This document shows positions 7,721 through 16,991 of a stretch of 64,000 nucleotides of DNA, in pieces (positions within the stretch are counted from its first letter, which is position 1; each line of letters begins with the position of its first letter). This DNA comes from Vibrio neptunius. GTDB lineage: Bacteria > Pseudomonadota > Gammaproteobacteria > Enterobacterales > Vibrionaceae. A program made the translations under genes and the position numbers. The notes below the pieces were generated by a model that did no database searches, was not told where the DNA came from, and saw only the letters and a program-made list of their open reading frames with translations. The DNA lies in the NCBI RefSeq assembly GCF_000967495.1, contig NZ_JXXU01000021.1, positions 25,942 through 89,941 of the forward strand, in the 5' to 3' direction.

Positions 7721-8143
7721 TTACTGATCTTTCACTGATGACGTTCGATCTAATTTTCCACGTAGTCCGATTAAGTTGCCAAAAGGGTCTTCTACTTGGC
7801 ACATGGAAAGCCCTTTGTCTATCTCCATTGGGCCTCGATAGAGCTTCGCGCCAAGTGACTGGAAGTGAACAAGTGCCCAGTGTAAGTCTTCCACCGCCCA
7901 GTATAAAACGGTTCCTGACTTACCAGCAGACACCTTCTCATCCGCTTGTACCACCTCCAGAGAAAAGCCGTTGATATCAAGCACTGTGAAATCAAACTCT
8001 GGCAAATATATCACTTTAGACATAGGAAAGGCTTGCTGATACCACTTCAAACCTAGTTCGACGTCAGGTACATGAATCAAAACACAAGTTGGGCTCCAAC
8101 TAGCCTGCCCTATTTCAACGCCTTTATTTCTCTGTCCAGCCAT
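7721..8143 (-). CDS. Glyoxalase/bleomycin-resistance (VOC) family protein
   Basis: 140 residues. The pattern CVLIHVPDVELGLKWYQQAF (strand, then helix with WY), FTVLDINGFSLEVVQ, VLYWAVEDLHWALVHFQSLG and MCQVEDPFGNLIGLRGK is a complete VOC-fold repeat pair. Members bind a divalent metal or a hydrophobic ligand. The gene begins two bases after the stop of the lipocalin gene, so they are co-transcribed. The substrate is unknown. The start at 8143 gives an N-terminal extension of about 18 residues before the fold. Confidence 0.83.
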   Translation of the reverse strand: MAGQRNKGVEIGQASWSPTCVLIHVPDVELGLKWYQQAFPMSKVIYLPEFDFTVLDINGFSLEVVQADEKVSAGKSGTVLYWAVEDLHWALVHFQSLGAKLYRGPMEIDKGLSMCQVEDPFGNLIGLRGKLDRTSSVKDQ

Positions 8144-8145
8144 CG

Positions 8146-8658
8146 CTAGTGCTCTACAAAAATAAGACGGCTCGTATCAAACCCTCTCTCATTGGACATA
8201 GAAATAAATTTATCGATAACCGCTTGCTCTACCGTGCTTGAACGTGCTAATAGCCACAAGTATTCATTATCTGGCCCAGACACAAATGCATAATCGTAGT
8301 TATCTTTTTCAAGTTCGAAAACAACATATGAACCATAAAACGGACCGAAAAATGACACTTTCAGATAGCCTTGATCCGAATCTCGAACGAAATAGGCTTT
8401 ACCTTGCGCTTCTTTCCACTCATTGAGTTGTGCGTTAAAGCCTCGGTTGATGACTTTAACGCCCCCGTCATCCTTCAGACTATATTGTGCGGTTACCTTA
8501 CTCAGCCCTCGCTCAAACGAATGGTCAAGCCTTGCAATCTCATACCAATTCCCCATGTACCTATTAATGTCAAAATTCTGTACAGGTTTCACCTCGCTGG
8601 GCATTCCCAAGCAACCGCTGATAAGCAACACCGCAAATACAAAAACCGCTTTCTTCAT
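8146..8658 (-). CDS. blc: Outer-membrane lipoprotein lipocalin Blc/VlpA
   Basis: 170 residues. The signal peptide ends in the lipobox LISGC, giving a lipid-anchored Cys16. The lipocalin signature NRYMGNWYEIARLDHSFERG (G-x-W-Y) is followed by the expected YSLKDDGGVKVINRG and FVSGPDNEYLWLLARSS segments and the closing RLIF. E. coli Blc and V. cholerae VlpA bind lysophospholipids or fatty acids at the outer membrane. Spacing of two bases to the VOC gene suggests one transcript. Confidence 0.93.
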   Translation of the reverse strand: MKKAVFVFAVLLISGCLGMPSEVKPVQNFDINRYMGNWYEIARLDHSFERGLSKVTAQYSLKDDGGVKVINRGFNAQLNEWKEAQGKAYFVRDSDQGYLKVSFFGPFYGSYVVFELEKDNYDYAFVSGPDNEYLWLLARSSTVEQAVIDKFISMSNERGFDTSRLIFVEH

Positions 8659-8805
8659 ACTACCTCCACTCTAACCAAAACGTATGAGCCAACTCTGCAA
8701 ATAAACCAAATTATATACTGAGTTTAACTGTCACAAGTTCAATGAAAACAGCCTTATCCTTATCCCAGTAAGAGCGCACAACCTCCGTCGTTATTCAAAT
8801 CGACT

Positions 8806-9054
8806 TTAATGCCAAGATTGGGCTCCGCATTTCTCACACTGAAACTGATCTTCTTCATCGATAAAAAAGCGGTTGGTGTGCTCATCGCTTTTACTCAACA
8901 ATCCCATCAGGAACTCTATACAATGTCCAATTAATGACTGTGTTTGCTCGAGCTTAGAATCGACTCTGTTCATTTGTGTTAGTTGGATATGAGGGGTAAG
9001 TGATTGGCATTGTTGACAGAAATGTGGGTGCTTGATGTATTGATTATTTTTCAA
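8806..9054 (-). CDS. Small protein with two CxxC knuckles
   Basis: 82 residues with CQQC near residue 13 and CEKC near residue 75, the usual arrangement of a zinc ribbon whose halves are at the two ends. Between them is a helical, charged segment (LIGHCIEFLMGLLSKSDEH). I do not recognise the family. No strong ribosome site was checked beyond a purine-rich stretch. A membrane- or nucleic-acid-linked role cannot be told apart. Confidence 0.55.
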   Translation of the reverse strand: MKNNQYIKHPHFCQQCQSLTPHIQLTQMNRVDSKLEQTQSLIGHCIEFLMGLLSKSDEHTNRFFIDEEDQFQCEKCGAQSWH

Positions 9055-9161
9055 TGACGCAACTCATTCAGTTATAAAACACAAGATAACATAACATGTT
9101 ACTAACCTTTGTGAGAAATACATCCTGTTGTCATCACACTTTGTATTTTTTCGTCAACCTT

Positions 9162-9374
9162 TCACTCAATCAGATGTTCAATAACTTCGGATTTTATTTG
9201 ATTTAAAATGGCCAACCCGCCTTCAGATTGTGTATTTATCTCAACCCAACCGTCAGTACCCATAAATTCAGCTTCCGCATAGCTTATTTCCTGAATACTC
9301 TTAACATTAATGAGCTTGCCTTTTAATCGAAAAGTCCCTACGGATGTGTGAAGCCGTTGAATCGAAAATTCCAT
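9162..9374 (-). CDS. Small hypothetical protein
   Basis: 70 residues from MEFSIQRLHTSVGTFRLKGK to the stop. AAGGAAGTGAA precedes this ATG, which is therefore preferred to the longer frame reaching 9413 that overlaps the next gene. The sequence is predicted mainly beta strand with a C-terminal helix (GGLAILNQIKSEVIEHLIE). No family is recognised. It lies downstream of the GFA gene on the same strand. Confidence 0.5.
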   Translation of the reverse strand: MEFSIQRLHTSVGTFRLKGKLINVKSIQEISYAEAEFMGTDGWVEINTQSEGGLAILNQIKSEVIEHLIE

Positions 9375-9396
9375 TTCACTTCCTTTGTCTACGACT

Positions 9397-9737
9397 TTAA
9401 TAAGATGCACCATCTATTTTTTTTATTGGAATGTCTGTGAGTATAACACCTTCTGCCATACGCATATTGATCGCCGTAATCTGCTCATCACACTTAGGCG
9501 TTGTCACATAGTGGGTCAGGCATCCACAATGTTCGCAACGATGAAACTCGACACATTTGTCTCCCCAAATATAAAAAGCCGTAGGGTTTTCAACACAGAT
9601 TATGTCTACCTCAGAAGGGGAGTAGTATGCCCACAATGCAGCATAGCGACGACAGATTGAACAATTGCACTCCCCCAATTGTGATGGTTTTGTCTGAACA
9701 GCTAACTTCACATTTCCACAATGACAACTGACTTCCA
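9397..9737 (-). CDS. GFA/CENP-V family zinc protein
   Basis: About 113 residues starting MEVSCHCGNVKLAV. The conserved cysteine set CHCGN (two Cys), CNCSICRR (three Cys) and HRCEHCGC is that of the glutathione-dependent formaldehyde-activating (Gfa) fold, which holds two zinc ions. Most members do not act on formaldehyde; the real thiol substrate is unknown. The ATG at 9737 is chosen because the fold begins with this strand; the longer frame to 9828 adds unrelated sequence. Confidence 0.87.
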
Positions 9738-9890
9738 TAATTCGCTTCTCCAATTCGATGTGTCTACAAGCGCTGTTCCAATGAAGGTATGCGATACAAG
9801 CAACATTGATTACAGGCCCTAACGCCATACGCGACTTTTAACTCATAAAGCCTTTGCTTACATAAGCAAATAAAAATGCATCTAAAGGTA

Positions 9891-10730
9891 TCAAGCCAGT
9901 TCAACGTCTGTTCGCGCAATATGCTGGTCATGTATTTCAATGACAGTTTGTACATCTTGATGTGACCTATGCTCCCCGTACGAGGCAATGTACTTCGCAG
10001 AGGTTGCCTTCACAGAAGCTGCATTGTATTCCCCAAGCCATTGTTGAAATTCGTTGATACTCGATTGCTCTGAGCGCGGAAAACGGCTTGCTGGCCTAGG
10101 CATACCAATTCTCCATGGCTTTGGCGTCAGCCTTGCTCTAAAGCACTCTTGTTTTTTGCACAAATGCACGTACAAGGGGTCTACATTCAAGTCACTAAAC
10201 AGAGTGTCGACAAACTTATCCGTCGGTGCATAGAGTTTGTTTGTCAGAATAAATCGAAGACCGGAATGGGTTTCGTAGACTCTGAAAGCAAGATCTGGAT
10301 GGTGTTTTTGGTACGCCTCTATCAACGCTAAATAGTAACTTTTGTCCTTTTTCTCACGGCCAAACAGCTGCAAAAACCGGTCAACAAAACTTGGCGCAAA
10401 CACATCAATATCTCCGAAGACAACGTTGCTGGTATTGAGTACAGCGGCCCCGTAGCCGTTACGGCTGATGATCGCTAGGGGCTCACCATCCTTGTTCTGG
10501 CGCTCTAGTAAGATCTCTTCCTTAATCACCCCCGTCCAATATTCGTAGTCATCCCCTCTCTCGTGATGACCTGAGAAAAAATCTGTCATTAAATGCCGTC
10601 GATTTTCAGCGTTAATCGCCGCTTGTTCTTGACTCTCATTCGATGAGCCCCAAACACTCAGCTTCTTTTGCCAAAATATGCTCGTCTCATTTTCGACTTC
10701 TTTTTTTGCCCAATATCTAGCGAACTTCAT
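9891..10730 (-). CDS. Uncharacterised protein, possibly primase-polymerase-like
   Basis: 279 residues starting MKFARYWAKKEVENE, preceded by GGAGCAAAG. I do not recognise a named family with certainty. Two features stand out: VVFGDIDVF (D107-x-D109) followed about 45 residues later by VYETHSGLRFILTNK, then a basic segment (CFRARLTPKPWRIG). This order, an acidic DxD strand, a small-residue/histidine motif and a basic C-terminal region, recalls archaeo-eukaryotic primase-like domains, but the third acidic residue is not evident. The primase idea is an inference with low confidence; the gene itself looks real. Confidence 0.7.
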   Translation of the reverse strand: MKFARYWAKKEVENETSIFWQKKLSVWGSSNESQEQAAINAENRRHLMTDFFSGHHERGDDYEYWTGVIKEEILLERQNKDGEPLAIISRNGYGAAVLNTSNVVFGDIDVFAPSFVDRFLQLFGREKKDKSYYLALIEAYQKHHPDLAFRVYETHSGLRFILTNKLYAPTDKFVDTLFSDLNVDPLYVHLCKKQECFRARLTPKPWRIGMPRPASRFPRSEQSSINEFQQWLGEYNAASVKATSAKYIASYGEHRSHQDVQTVIEIHDQHIARTDVELA

Positions 10731-10967
10731 CTTTGCTCCGTGAATAAACATCAACACCAACATGACTTCACTCCTAGCCACTTTGTGCAAAAACAGCCAA
10801 AAGTGGTTAGTCCTAGCAAGAGATACTTATATGAAAATAAACGTTTTGCTACAAATAGTTATGTTGATTTATTGGACCTAGTTTCAAATTATCTGTCTGA
10901 CCGAAAAGGTCAACACGTAATTGAGAAGAGACTTAACTTTAAAAAGGTACCTAGACGGGCTCAACAA

Positions 10968-11396
10968 TTAGTCCAATGTCAGAAGGTAGTACTCCCCTGA
11001 GGCGTCTTTGGCTTTTGAATGACAAGTAAATCCTTGAGAATAATAAAAGTCTAACGCTGATTTATTAAGTGACATATATTTTAAGCTGAGTGTCGGGTAA
11101 CGGCTTTTAGTCAGTTGTATTAGATGGCCACCAACACCTTTGCGCATGTACGCTGGTGAAACGTAGAGGTGGTGAATAAAGTTTTCTGGTTCCCATAGGG
11201 AAATGAAACCCGCGATATTTTCCTCTATGATCGCGACCCAGATTTGCTCACCTTCAACATCTTTGTCGAAGTCTGACAATTCATAATCACTGGTTTCTAA
11301 CCAAATATAACTGGCTTGTCGTGATTCAAGATAGAGTTTGCGAAGTGCGGGACGAAACGCGTCCTGATAGGGTTCAATTGAGATAGAATATGGCAA
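10968..11396 (-). CDS. GNAT family N-acetyltransferase with TTG start
   Basis: About 142 residues. The strong ribosome site AGGAGGG lies five bases before a TTG that begins LPYSISIEPYQDAFRPAL, so TTG is preferred to the further upstream ATG at 11423. Motif A reads LYVSPAYMRKGVGGHLIQLT and motif B LNKSALDFYYSQGFTCHSK, both normal for GNAT enzymes. Substrate unknown. It is flanked by about 160 bases without genes on its downstream side. Confidence 0.83.
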   Translation of the reverse strand: MPYSISIEPYQDAFRPALRKLYLESRQASYIWLETSDYELSDFDKDVEGEQIWVAIIEENIAGFISLWEPENFIHHLYVSPAYMRKGVGGHLIQLTKSRYPTLSLKYMSLNKSALDFYYSQGFTCHSKAKDASGEYYLLTLD

Positions 11397-11468
11397 ATGT
11401 TCCCTCCTATCGGCTATGCACATAAAACAGACATAATCTCTCGATTGAACTTATATCGTACAGCGCTT

Positions 11469-11894
11469 TTACATGACACATGTCTGAGCTGTTGCTGCTT
11501 GCTCAATGCCTCTTTCAATCAAGGATACTGCATCATTACTAGTCACTGACGATATCAATTTATCCATTAAGTCAGACGCGGTCGACTCAGATGAAGACGC
11601 CACTAAACAGCTATACGCATTCGCAATACGCTCTTCAACATCAGTCAATGCCTCAGGGTTACTGAAATCAACGGTCAAGGCTTGTTCGACAGACGCCGCC
11701 ATTACCTGTGCAGCTTGTGCAGCACCACCAAGGTGTTCCAGATTCAACTGCTCTAGGTCGAAAGACTCAACTTGCTGCTGAATATCGCCTACGGCTTTAT
11801 TTGCAATGTCCTGCGCCTGTTCGATAGCTTTGCTAGCCTCATCACATCCAACCAGAGCACCAAGTACCATTATTACGGTTAGCATTTTTTTCAC
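11469..11894 (-). CDS. Small lipoprotein, alanine/glutamine-rich
   Basis: About 141 residues. A GTG start preceded by GGAGGT gives VKKMLTVIMVLGALVGC, a lipoprotein signal peptide with lipobox LVGC. The mature part is helical (EQAQDIANKAVGDIQQQVES) with two further cysteines (SCLV and TCVM) that could pair in the periplasm. No family is recognised. The longer frame to 11924 would place residues before the signal peptide and is rejected. Confidence 0.72.
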   Translation of the reverse strand: MKKMLTVIMVLGALVGCDEASKAIEQAQDIANKAVGDIQQQVESFDLEQLNLEHLGGAAQAAQVMAASVEQALTVDFSNPEALTDVEERIANAYSCLVASSSESTASDLMDKLISSVTSNDAVSLIERGIEQAATAQTCVM

Positions 11895-12084
11895 GTTGTA
11901 CCTCCAAGAATGCTTCACGCTCAAAAGAAGCTTAAAACACAGATGGCCAAGTGAAAATCACAATATCGTAACGGATTGTTGAAAAGCTTGTTGTTCAACA
12001 TGATACAGAGTGAACGCTAGCTCTGCGAAATTTTCTCAACAGATGGTCGGTCATATCCACGCATTGTTATTTTGGAGTCCTATC

Positions 12085-12537
12085 ATGCATGTGAAAAACA
12101 AACAATTAAAACAAGGTAATATTGGTTACTATTTAGGTGTTTTTGGCGTTGCGCTAGTCTTAACTTGGATTGGTATTTACAAGTTTACCCCGACAGAAGC
12201 GAAGTTAATCGAACCTTTGGTGGTAAATCACCCAGCGATGAGCTGGCTTTATGACATCATTTCCGTTCAAGCGGTTTCAAACTTAATCGGCACGATTGAA
12301 ATCATCGTGGCCATTGGCCTGATCGTCGGGATTAGAAATGCCAACATCGCGTATATATCTGGAATAGCGGCCGCTTTCATTTTCATAGCGACACTCAGTT
12401 TTCTCGTTACCACTCCAAATACATGGAAAGTATCCGATGGTATTGTTGTGACTAATTTCTTCTTAGTGAAAGATATCCTGTTTTTGGCGATTTCAATCAG
12501 CGTCATCGAGCGCAACAAACCTATAGCTCAAACATAA
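12085..12537 (+). CDS. DUF417 family inner-membrane protein (YkgB/RclC-like)
   Basis: About 150 residues starting MHVKNKQLKQGNIGYYLGVF with GGAGTCC before the ATG. Four hydrophobic helices are visible. The segments VLTWIGIYKFTPTEAKLIEPLV and FLVTTPNTW...FFLVKDILFLAIS are diagnostic of DUF417, whose member RclC is part of the reactive-chlorine-resistance system of E. coli. No RclA or RclR gene is nearby. A GC-rich hairpin follows the stop. Confidence 0.9.
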   Translation: MHVKNKQLKQGNIGYYLGVFGVALVLTWIGIYKFTPTEAKLIEPLVVNHPAMSWLYDIISVQAVSNLIGTIEIIVAIGLIVGIRNANIAYISGIAAAFIFIATLSFLVTTPNTWKVSDGIVVTNFFLVKDILFLAISISVIERNKPIAQT

Positions 12538-12543
12538 ACGAAC

Positions 12544-12570
12544 AAGGGCCCGCTTTTTCAGCGGGCCCTT
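12544..12570. terminator. Strong hairpin between convergent genes
   Basis: AAGGGCCCGC and GCGGGCCCTT form a ten-base-pair perfect stem with a short T-rich loop. It lies between the end of the DUF417 gene and the end of the convergent PhnA-like gene, so it may serve both strands, although no long T-run follows it. Confidence 0.65.
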
Positions 12571-12598
12571 GAAATAACACTTAAATTAAGTGGTATCT

Positions 12599-12934
12599 TT
12601 AAGCTTTCTTAACAAATTGTGCTGTTACCATCATTTCGCCAGCACCATCCACTTTGCAATCCAATTGATGATCTTTACCGTCTACAATTCGCCTGATCAC
12701 AGCTTTAGTGCCTATTTTGAGGATAAGAGAGCTTCCTTTAACCTTAAGGTCTTTTGCTAAAGTGACTTTATCCCCTTCTGCGAGCTGTGTGCCGTTAGCG
12801 TCTTTGACCTTGGGAGTTTCAGTTTCAAGCACCTCATCAGGGTTCCATTCATACGCGCATTCTGGGCAAATAAGATGACTCTGGTCTTGATAAACATATT
12901 CGGACTGGCAATTAGGGCATGGAGGAAACGACAT
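12599..12934 (-). CDS. yjdM: PhnA/YjdM family zinc-ribbon protein
   Basis: About 111 residues starting [17 protein letters not shown]. The two knuckles CPNC and [12 protein letters not shown], followed by the SH3-like C-terminal domain ([20 protein letters not shown] and [19 protein letters not shown]), match YjdM (formerly PhnA). Despite the old name it does not belong to the phosphonate pathway, and its function is not settled. The ATG at 12934 is the family start. Confidence 0.92.
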   Translation of the reverse strand: MSFPPCPNCQSEYVYQDQSHLICPECAYEWNPDEVLETETPKVKDANGTQLAEGDKVTLAKDLKVKGSSLILKIGTKAVIRRIVDGKDHQLDCKVDGAGEMMVTAQFVKKA

Positions 12935-13043
12935 ACTCAACGATTTCTCTAAAATAATTTTTCGTTATGATACTTCGTCGGTGTGGACTACGCGAGCACT
13001 TCAAGCAAGTCAGCACCGAGCTATCAACCTTTTTCAAACACAA

Positions 13044-13451
13044 TCAGTTACGGTTAAACTTTTTTGTCATACCTTGGCTTGAAGGAGAAACTAAGCGATA
13101 ACCCAGCTTCTCATAGAATTCTGGTTCATCCGCGATCATTGATACATATGACCCCTCTAGAGCAACAGAGGAAAGGTATATGTCAATATGTTCCATGATT
13201 TTTCTGCCTACACCCATGCCTTGATAACTGGGATCAACCGCAACATCCACTACTTCAAAATTACATGCACCGTCACCAACTACACGTCCCATACCGATCA
13301 GCTTTTCACCATCACGAACTGACACACCGTAAAGAGTATTAGGCAAACCAAGCTCAGCCGCTTGAAGCGACTTTGCTGAAAGGCCAGCAAGGATACGCAT
13401 CTGGCAATATTCTTCAGGGCTCGGAGTTTTGTGTTCAAATATAATATCCAT
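13044..13451 (-). CDS. GNAT family N-acetyltransferase
   Basis: About 135 residues starting MDIIFEHKTPSPEEYCQMR. The pattern GLPNTLYGVSVRDGEKLIGM, VDPSYQGMGVGRKIMEHID and DEPEFYEKLGYRLVSPSSQG is that of a widespread GNAT group related to YitH/YsnE-like and PA4866-type small enzymes. The start is placed at the ATG at 13451 because homology begins there; the upstream extension to 13508 has no matching sequence. Substrate unknown. Confidence 0.85.
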   Translation of the reverse strand: MDIIFEHKTPSPEEYCQMRILAGLSAKSLQAAELGLPNTLYGVSVRDGEKLIGMGRVVGDGACNFEVVDVAVDPSYQGMGVGRKIMEHIDIYLSSVALEGSYVSMIADEPEFYEKLGYRLVSPSSQGMTKKFNRN

Positions 13452-13666
13452 GGCGAGCTTTTCCTTTTCATCATTTCGCGAGAGAATACACCAATACTGT
13501 ATAAACAAACAGTTATTTGTTCAACAAAAATATAATCAACCAACCGCATAGTGGACTGGTAATAAAAAATCGCCAAACGAAGATAAATGAAGCACTGATT
13601 CACTACTTAACATACGGTAAGCTGGTTTGCCTTCAACATATTTTAATCGCGTTTTAAGGTTTACGT

Positions 13667-13888
13667 TTATTGGCAGAACGTCTCTATATACAGCGTTTCT
13701 ACTTTGTCTCTTGCCCACTGAGTGCGTCGAAGGAATTTCAATGAAGATTTAATAGAAGGGTTGTTATAAAAACAATTGATAGGAATTTCTGCATCAAGGC
13801 CTTGCCAACCATAATGCTCCTGCAAACGAACGAGGATTTTTTCAAGGGTTAAACCATGCAATGGATTATTTGGTTGTTCTTGGCTCAT
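13667..13888 (-). CDS. VF530-type DNA-binding protein (DUF2132)
   Basis: 73 residues starting [25 protein letters not shown]-x-TLEKIL and [22 protein letters not shown] are the diagnostic halves of the VF530 family, first seen in Aliivibrio fischeri, which has a helical DNA-binding-like fold. Its regulatory target is unknown. The start is the ATG two codons inside the longer TTG-initiated frame. Confidence 0.88.
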   Translation of the reverse strand: MSQEQPNNPLHGLTLEKILVRLQEHYGWQGLDAEIPINCFYNNPSIKSSLKFLRRTQWARDKVETLYIETFCQ

Positions 13889-14065
13889 TGGCAATAGTGC
13901 CTACTCTAAGATAAAGGGGCAGGGATTGTAGCAGAGTACTGTCCACTTTATTGATTTAATCGCCAACCATTTCGACTGCTTTGCTGAGCAACAGATAAAA
14001 TTATAGACACACCCATTCATTTAATAGACCATCGAGAAATCTTAACTCAATGAATTTAATCACTT

Positions 14066-14980
14066 ATGCTAAGAATCTTGATTAATGGTTTTCCGATCTT
14101 CGCTCTCCTCGGCTCAGTTGCCGCGTATATGCACCCGACAATTTTTACGCCATTGAAAAGCCAAATCGTTCCTCTGCTGATGCTCATTATGCTATCGATG
14201 GGGCTAACACTATCTCTAGATGATTTTAAACGCCTAACCTCGAGCGCTAAGGCCGTTGCTGTCGGTCTCCTTCTCCAGTTTTCAGTGATGCCGCTGAGCG
14301 CCCTATTGATTGCCAAGGCGTTTGATATGAGTACAGCACTTACCATTGGTATGGTGCTGGTGGGCAGTGTTGCGGGCGGCACTGCTTCAAATGTCATTTG
14401 TTATCTTGCCAAAGGCAATGTAGCTTTATCGATAACAATGACCGCTCTTTCCACCCTACTTGGGGTCGTTATGACACCATTTTTAGTCGATGCAACACTG
14501 GGCGTTAATGTTGACGTTCCTGTCTCGCAGATGATCCTTAGCTTGATAAAAATCGTCATTGTCCCCGTCAGTGCTGGCATTTTTCTGAATCATTTTTTCC
14601 GCAACAAAATAGCCCAAATTACGCCCGTCCTTCCCTTAATTTCTATGTTTGCGATTGTGATGGCTATTTCTATCATTGTGGCGCTCAACCACAAGCACAT
14701 TGCTGATATCGGCACATGGGTGGCACTAGCAGTGGTGCTGCACAACGGACTGGGACTTTTGTTGGGTTACTCAGTCTGCAAATTACTTAAGTTTGATCAC
14801 ACGACCTGTAAAACCATTGCGATCGAAGTAGGTTTGCAAAACTCGGGTCTGGCGACAGCATTAGCACTGAAGTTTTTTTCTCCACTCTCTGCACTACCCG
14901 CTGCTATCTTCTCAATATGGCATAACCTGTCAGGATCGATACTGGCTTATTACTGGTCTAGAAGCTCAGATACACCCTAA
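14066..14980 (+). CDS. Bile acid:sodium symporter (BASS) family transporter
   Basis: 304 residues with about nine to ten hydrophobic helices. LVGSVAGGTASNVICYLAKG and IAIEVGLQNSGLATALALKF are the two crossover motifs of the BASS fold, where sodium is bound. The closest functional type by sequence feel is PanS/YocS-like bacterial members, which carry organic acids such as ketopantoate rather than bile salts. No ribosome site of note was seen. It stands alone on the plus strand at the border between the GNAT-rich region and the regulator pairs. Confidence 0.88.
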   Translation: MLRILINGFPIFALLGSVAAYMHPTIFTPLKSQIVPLLMLIMLSMGLTLSLDDFKRLTSSAKAVAVGLLLQFSVMPLSALLIAKAFDMSTALTIGMVLVGSVAGGTASNVICYLAKGNVALSITMTALSTLLGVVMTPFLVDATLGVNVDVPVSQMILSLIKIVIVPVSAGIFLNHFFRNKIAQITPVLPLISMFAIVMAISIIVALNHKHIADIGTWVALAVVLHNGLGLLLGYSVCKLLKFDHTTCKTIAIEVGLQNSGLATALALKFFSPLSALPAAIFSIWHNLSGSILAYYWSRSSDTP

Positions 14981-15109
14981 CTCTAGGTGTGCATCGCTGA
15001 ATCTATATCCAATGACGTTGCTAGTAATCAGTGCCAAATCATTAAAATCACATGACTTCTTGGGCTCCAACAGGCGGGTTGAGGAACACACTCCTTTATC
15101 TTGGCGCAC

Positions 15110-15997
15110 TCAAACCGAAGGGGAAAGCTCAAATTGCTTTGCGACAAAGTCCAAAAAGACCTTAACTCGTTCAGGTTGGTACTGACCGCCTCGGTACAAG
15201 GCTGTCAATGGAAACGTCATCGCAGCAAAGTCTCCCTTAAGTTTTTGCAATTCTCCTCGCTGGACATAGGGTTCAGCTAGGATATCAGGCAAGTAGCTGG
15301 CCCCCATTGCCGATAAGGTTAATTGACGGATGAGCCTGGGGCTGTTGCTTTTGAAAACAGCATTGACCATCCGACTGCGCTGGGTAGTTTCCGATGTGTC
15401 CGCAATGGGCCATCGCGCAGTTGGGTGCAGGTTACTATCGATCAGACACGGTAGGGCTTCTGGCCTGTCAGCATATAAATGAGCGAGTTCCGGCGCCACG
15501 TACACGGTGCTTTGTAGAGACATGATCGGGCGGTAATGCCAACCAGAATCTTCAAGGTCACTTGCGCGAAAGGCAATGTCAATGGCCTGCTCAACCAAAT
15601 CCACTTTTTTATTGGTCACCAAGATGTCAATCTGAATCTCGGGAAATTGTGCGTGAAAGTCCGGAATGAGAGGGCTAAGCAGCTCTTCAGCAAATCCTTG
15701 TGACGCTGTCACACGAAGTAACCCAGACGCGTTTTTTTTATGGGAATGGATCTGGCTGTATAGCTGATCAAATTGGGACAATAGTTGCTGTGCTTGGTGA
15801 TAGTATTGCATGCCCGGAGAGCTAACAGACAGTTTACGAGTAGTGCGATGGAACAAAGTCACTCCAAGCTGCGCTTCAACTTGATTAACATACTTAGACG
15901 TTAAGGATTTAGATAAACCCAAGCGCTCGGCGGCAGCAGTAAAAGAACCCGTTTCAATTACCGCCACAACTGTTCTCATACCATCAATAGTATCCAT
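15110..15997 (-). CDS. LysR family transcriptional regulator
   Basis: 295 residues. The N-terminal winged helix-turn-helix reads DGMRTVVAVIETGSFTAAAE followed by RLGLSKSLTSKYVNQVEAQL and LGVTLFHRTTRKLSVSSPG, and the remainder is the two-lobed ligand domain. It is divergent from the glutathione-S-transferase gene, the usual arrangement for a LysR regulator of its neighbour. A perfect inverted repeat in the shared promoter region is a candidate site. Confidence 0.93.
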   Translation of the reverse strand: MDTIDGMRTVVAVIETGSFTAAAERLGLSKSLTSKYVNQVEAQLGVTLFHRTTRKLSVSSPGMQYYHQAQQLLSQFDQLYSQIHSHKKNASGLLRVTASQGFAEELLSPLIPDFHAQFPEIQIDILVTNKKVDLVEQAIDIAFRASDLEDSGWHYRPIMSLQSTVYVAPELAHLYADRPEALPCLIDSNLHPTARWPIADTSETTQRSRMVNAVFKSNSPRLIRQLTLSAMGASYLPDILAEPYVQRGELQKLKGDFAAMTFPLTALYRGGQYQPERVKVFLDFVAKQFELSPSV

Positions 15998-16019
15998 TAA
16001 TTATCAACATATTGGAAAA

Positions 16020-16034
16020 TATCATTCTATGATA
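16020..16034. promoter_or_regulatory. Candidate LysR operator
   Basis: TATCAT-TCT-ATGATA is a perfect six-base inverted repeat with a T-N11-A frame, located between the divergent LysR and glutathione-S-transferase genes. This fits the usual LysR recognition site, but binding is an inference. Confidence 0.5.
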
Positions 16035-16099
16035 ATACGGTTTTTCTAGGGCGCAAGGTGTTCTTAAATAGAGCAAACTTTATGATTAGGACATTCGAT

Positions 16100-16735
16100 A
16101 TGATCACACTTTATTGGCATCCTCTTTCTGGTCACGCCCACCGCGCTCACCTGCTTCTGGGTCTACTCAATTTAGACTTTAAACTCGTTAAGGTTGATCT
16201 GCCTGCTGGCGAACATCGGCAACCAGAATTTTTAGCTCTAAATCCCTTTGGTCAAGTACCGGTACTGGTTGATGGCAAGACGGTCATTGCGGATTCCAAC
16301 GCGATATTGGTCTATTTGGCCAGCGTTTACGATGTCAAACAGCAATGGCTGCCACCCTCGCCAGTCGACCGCGCCCACATTGAGCAGTTTCTGTCCCTAG
16401 CAGCCCATAGGCTAGCAGGCTCCTTAGCCAAGCTGCGCGCCGCCAATATGTTTCACCGCCCAATCGAGGGTGATACGCTCAAGCAAGAGGGGATTACCTT
16501 GCTGACGCAGCTGGATAACTACTTATCTGACCGGCAGTGGCTGGTAGGCCTAACCCCCACTCTGGCCGATCTGGCGATTTACAGTTATACCAAGCTCGCA
16601 CCTGAAGCTGGCCTAGACCTAACAGGCTACCCGAGGCTTAGCACTTGGCTTAAACGGGTCGAAGCTTTACCGCGCTTTATTCCCATGACCTTATCCAAGG
16701 TGGGGCTAAACCAAGCCATCAACGAGGCTCATTAA
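16100..16735 (+). CDS. Glutathione S-transferase
   Basis: About 211 residues starting MITLYWHPLSGHAHRAHLLL. The thioredoxin-like domain shows SGHAHRAHL (catalytic Ser/His region), NPFGQVPVL with the cis-proline, and DSNAILVYLA (glutathione gamma-glutamyl contact). The helical C-terminal domain has the N-capping box LVGLTPTLADLAIYSY. It conjugates glutathione to electrophiles in the cytoplasm. AGGA precedes the ATG at 16100. Divergent LysR gene suggests induction by a substrate. Confidence 0.92.
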   Translation: MITLYWHPLSGHAHRAHLLLGLLNLDFKLVKVDLPAGEHRQPEFLALNPFGQVPVLVDGKTVIADSNAILVYLASVYDVKQQWLPPSPVDRAHIEQFLSLAAHRLAGSLAKLRAANMFHRPIEGDTLKQEGITLLTQLDNYLSDRQWLVGLTPTLADLAIYSYTKLAPEAGLDLTGYPRLSTWLKRVEALPRFIPMTLSKVGLNQAINEAH

Positions 16736-16991
16736 ACCAGCAAAAAATATTCAACTCACTCTATTGTCACGGACTAATGGGCAACGCCAATACCACTACT
16801 CGCACAATCAGGGTTGACCATTCCAATCAGCAAAGGCGATTTGATGCCATCAACCAGCCAATATCAACGATGAGCAGAGAATCCCTTTTAGTTGCTTAAC
16901 AAGAACTCTTCTACTTTGCTGGTCACACATAACGCGAGCGGGGAGAGCGTTCGTGGGTGACGATTCAACCCACGAAAACTCTTTCATCGTT

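Noticed and set aside
1..13900. First 14 kb as part of the integron array
   Set aside because: Gene types resemble cassettes, but no VCR-like or other attC-type stem was seen between any of the genes.
16925..16991. Hairpin CGTGGGT...ACCCACG as terminator of the accD paralog
   Set aside because: No T-run on either strand follows it, so termination is unproven; it may still stabilise the mRNA end.
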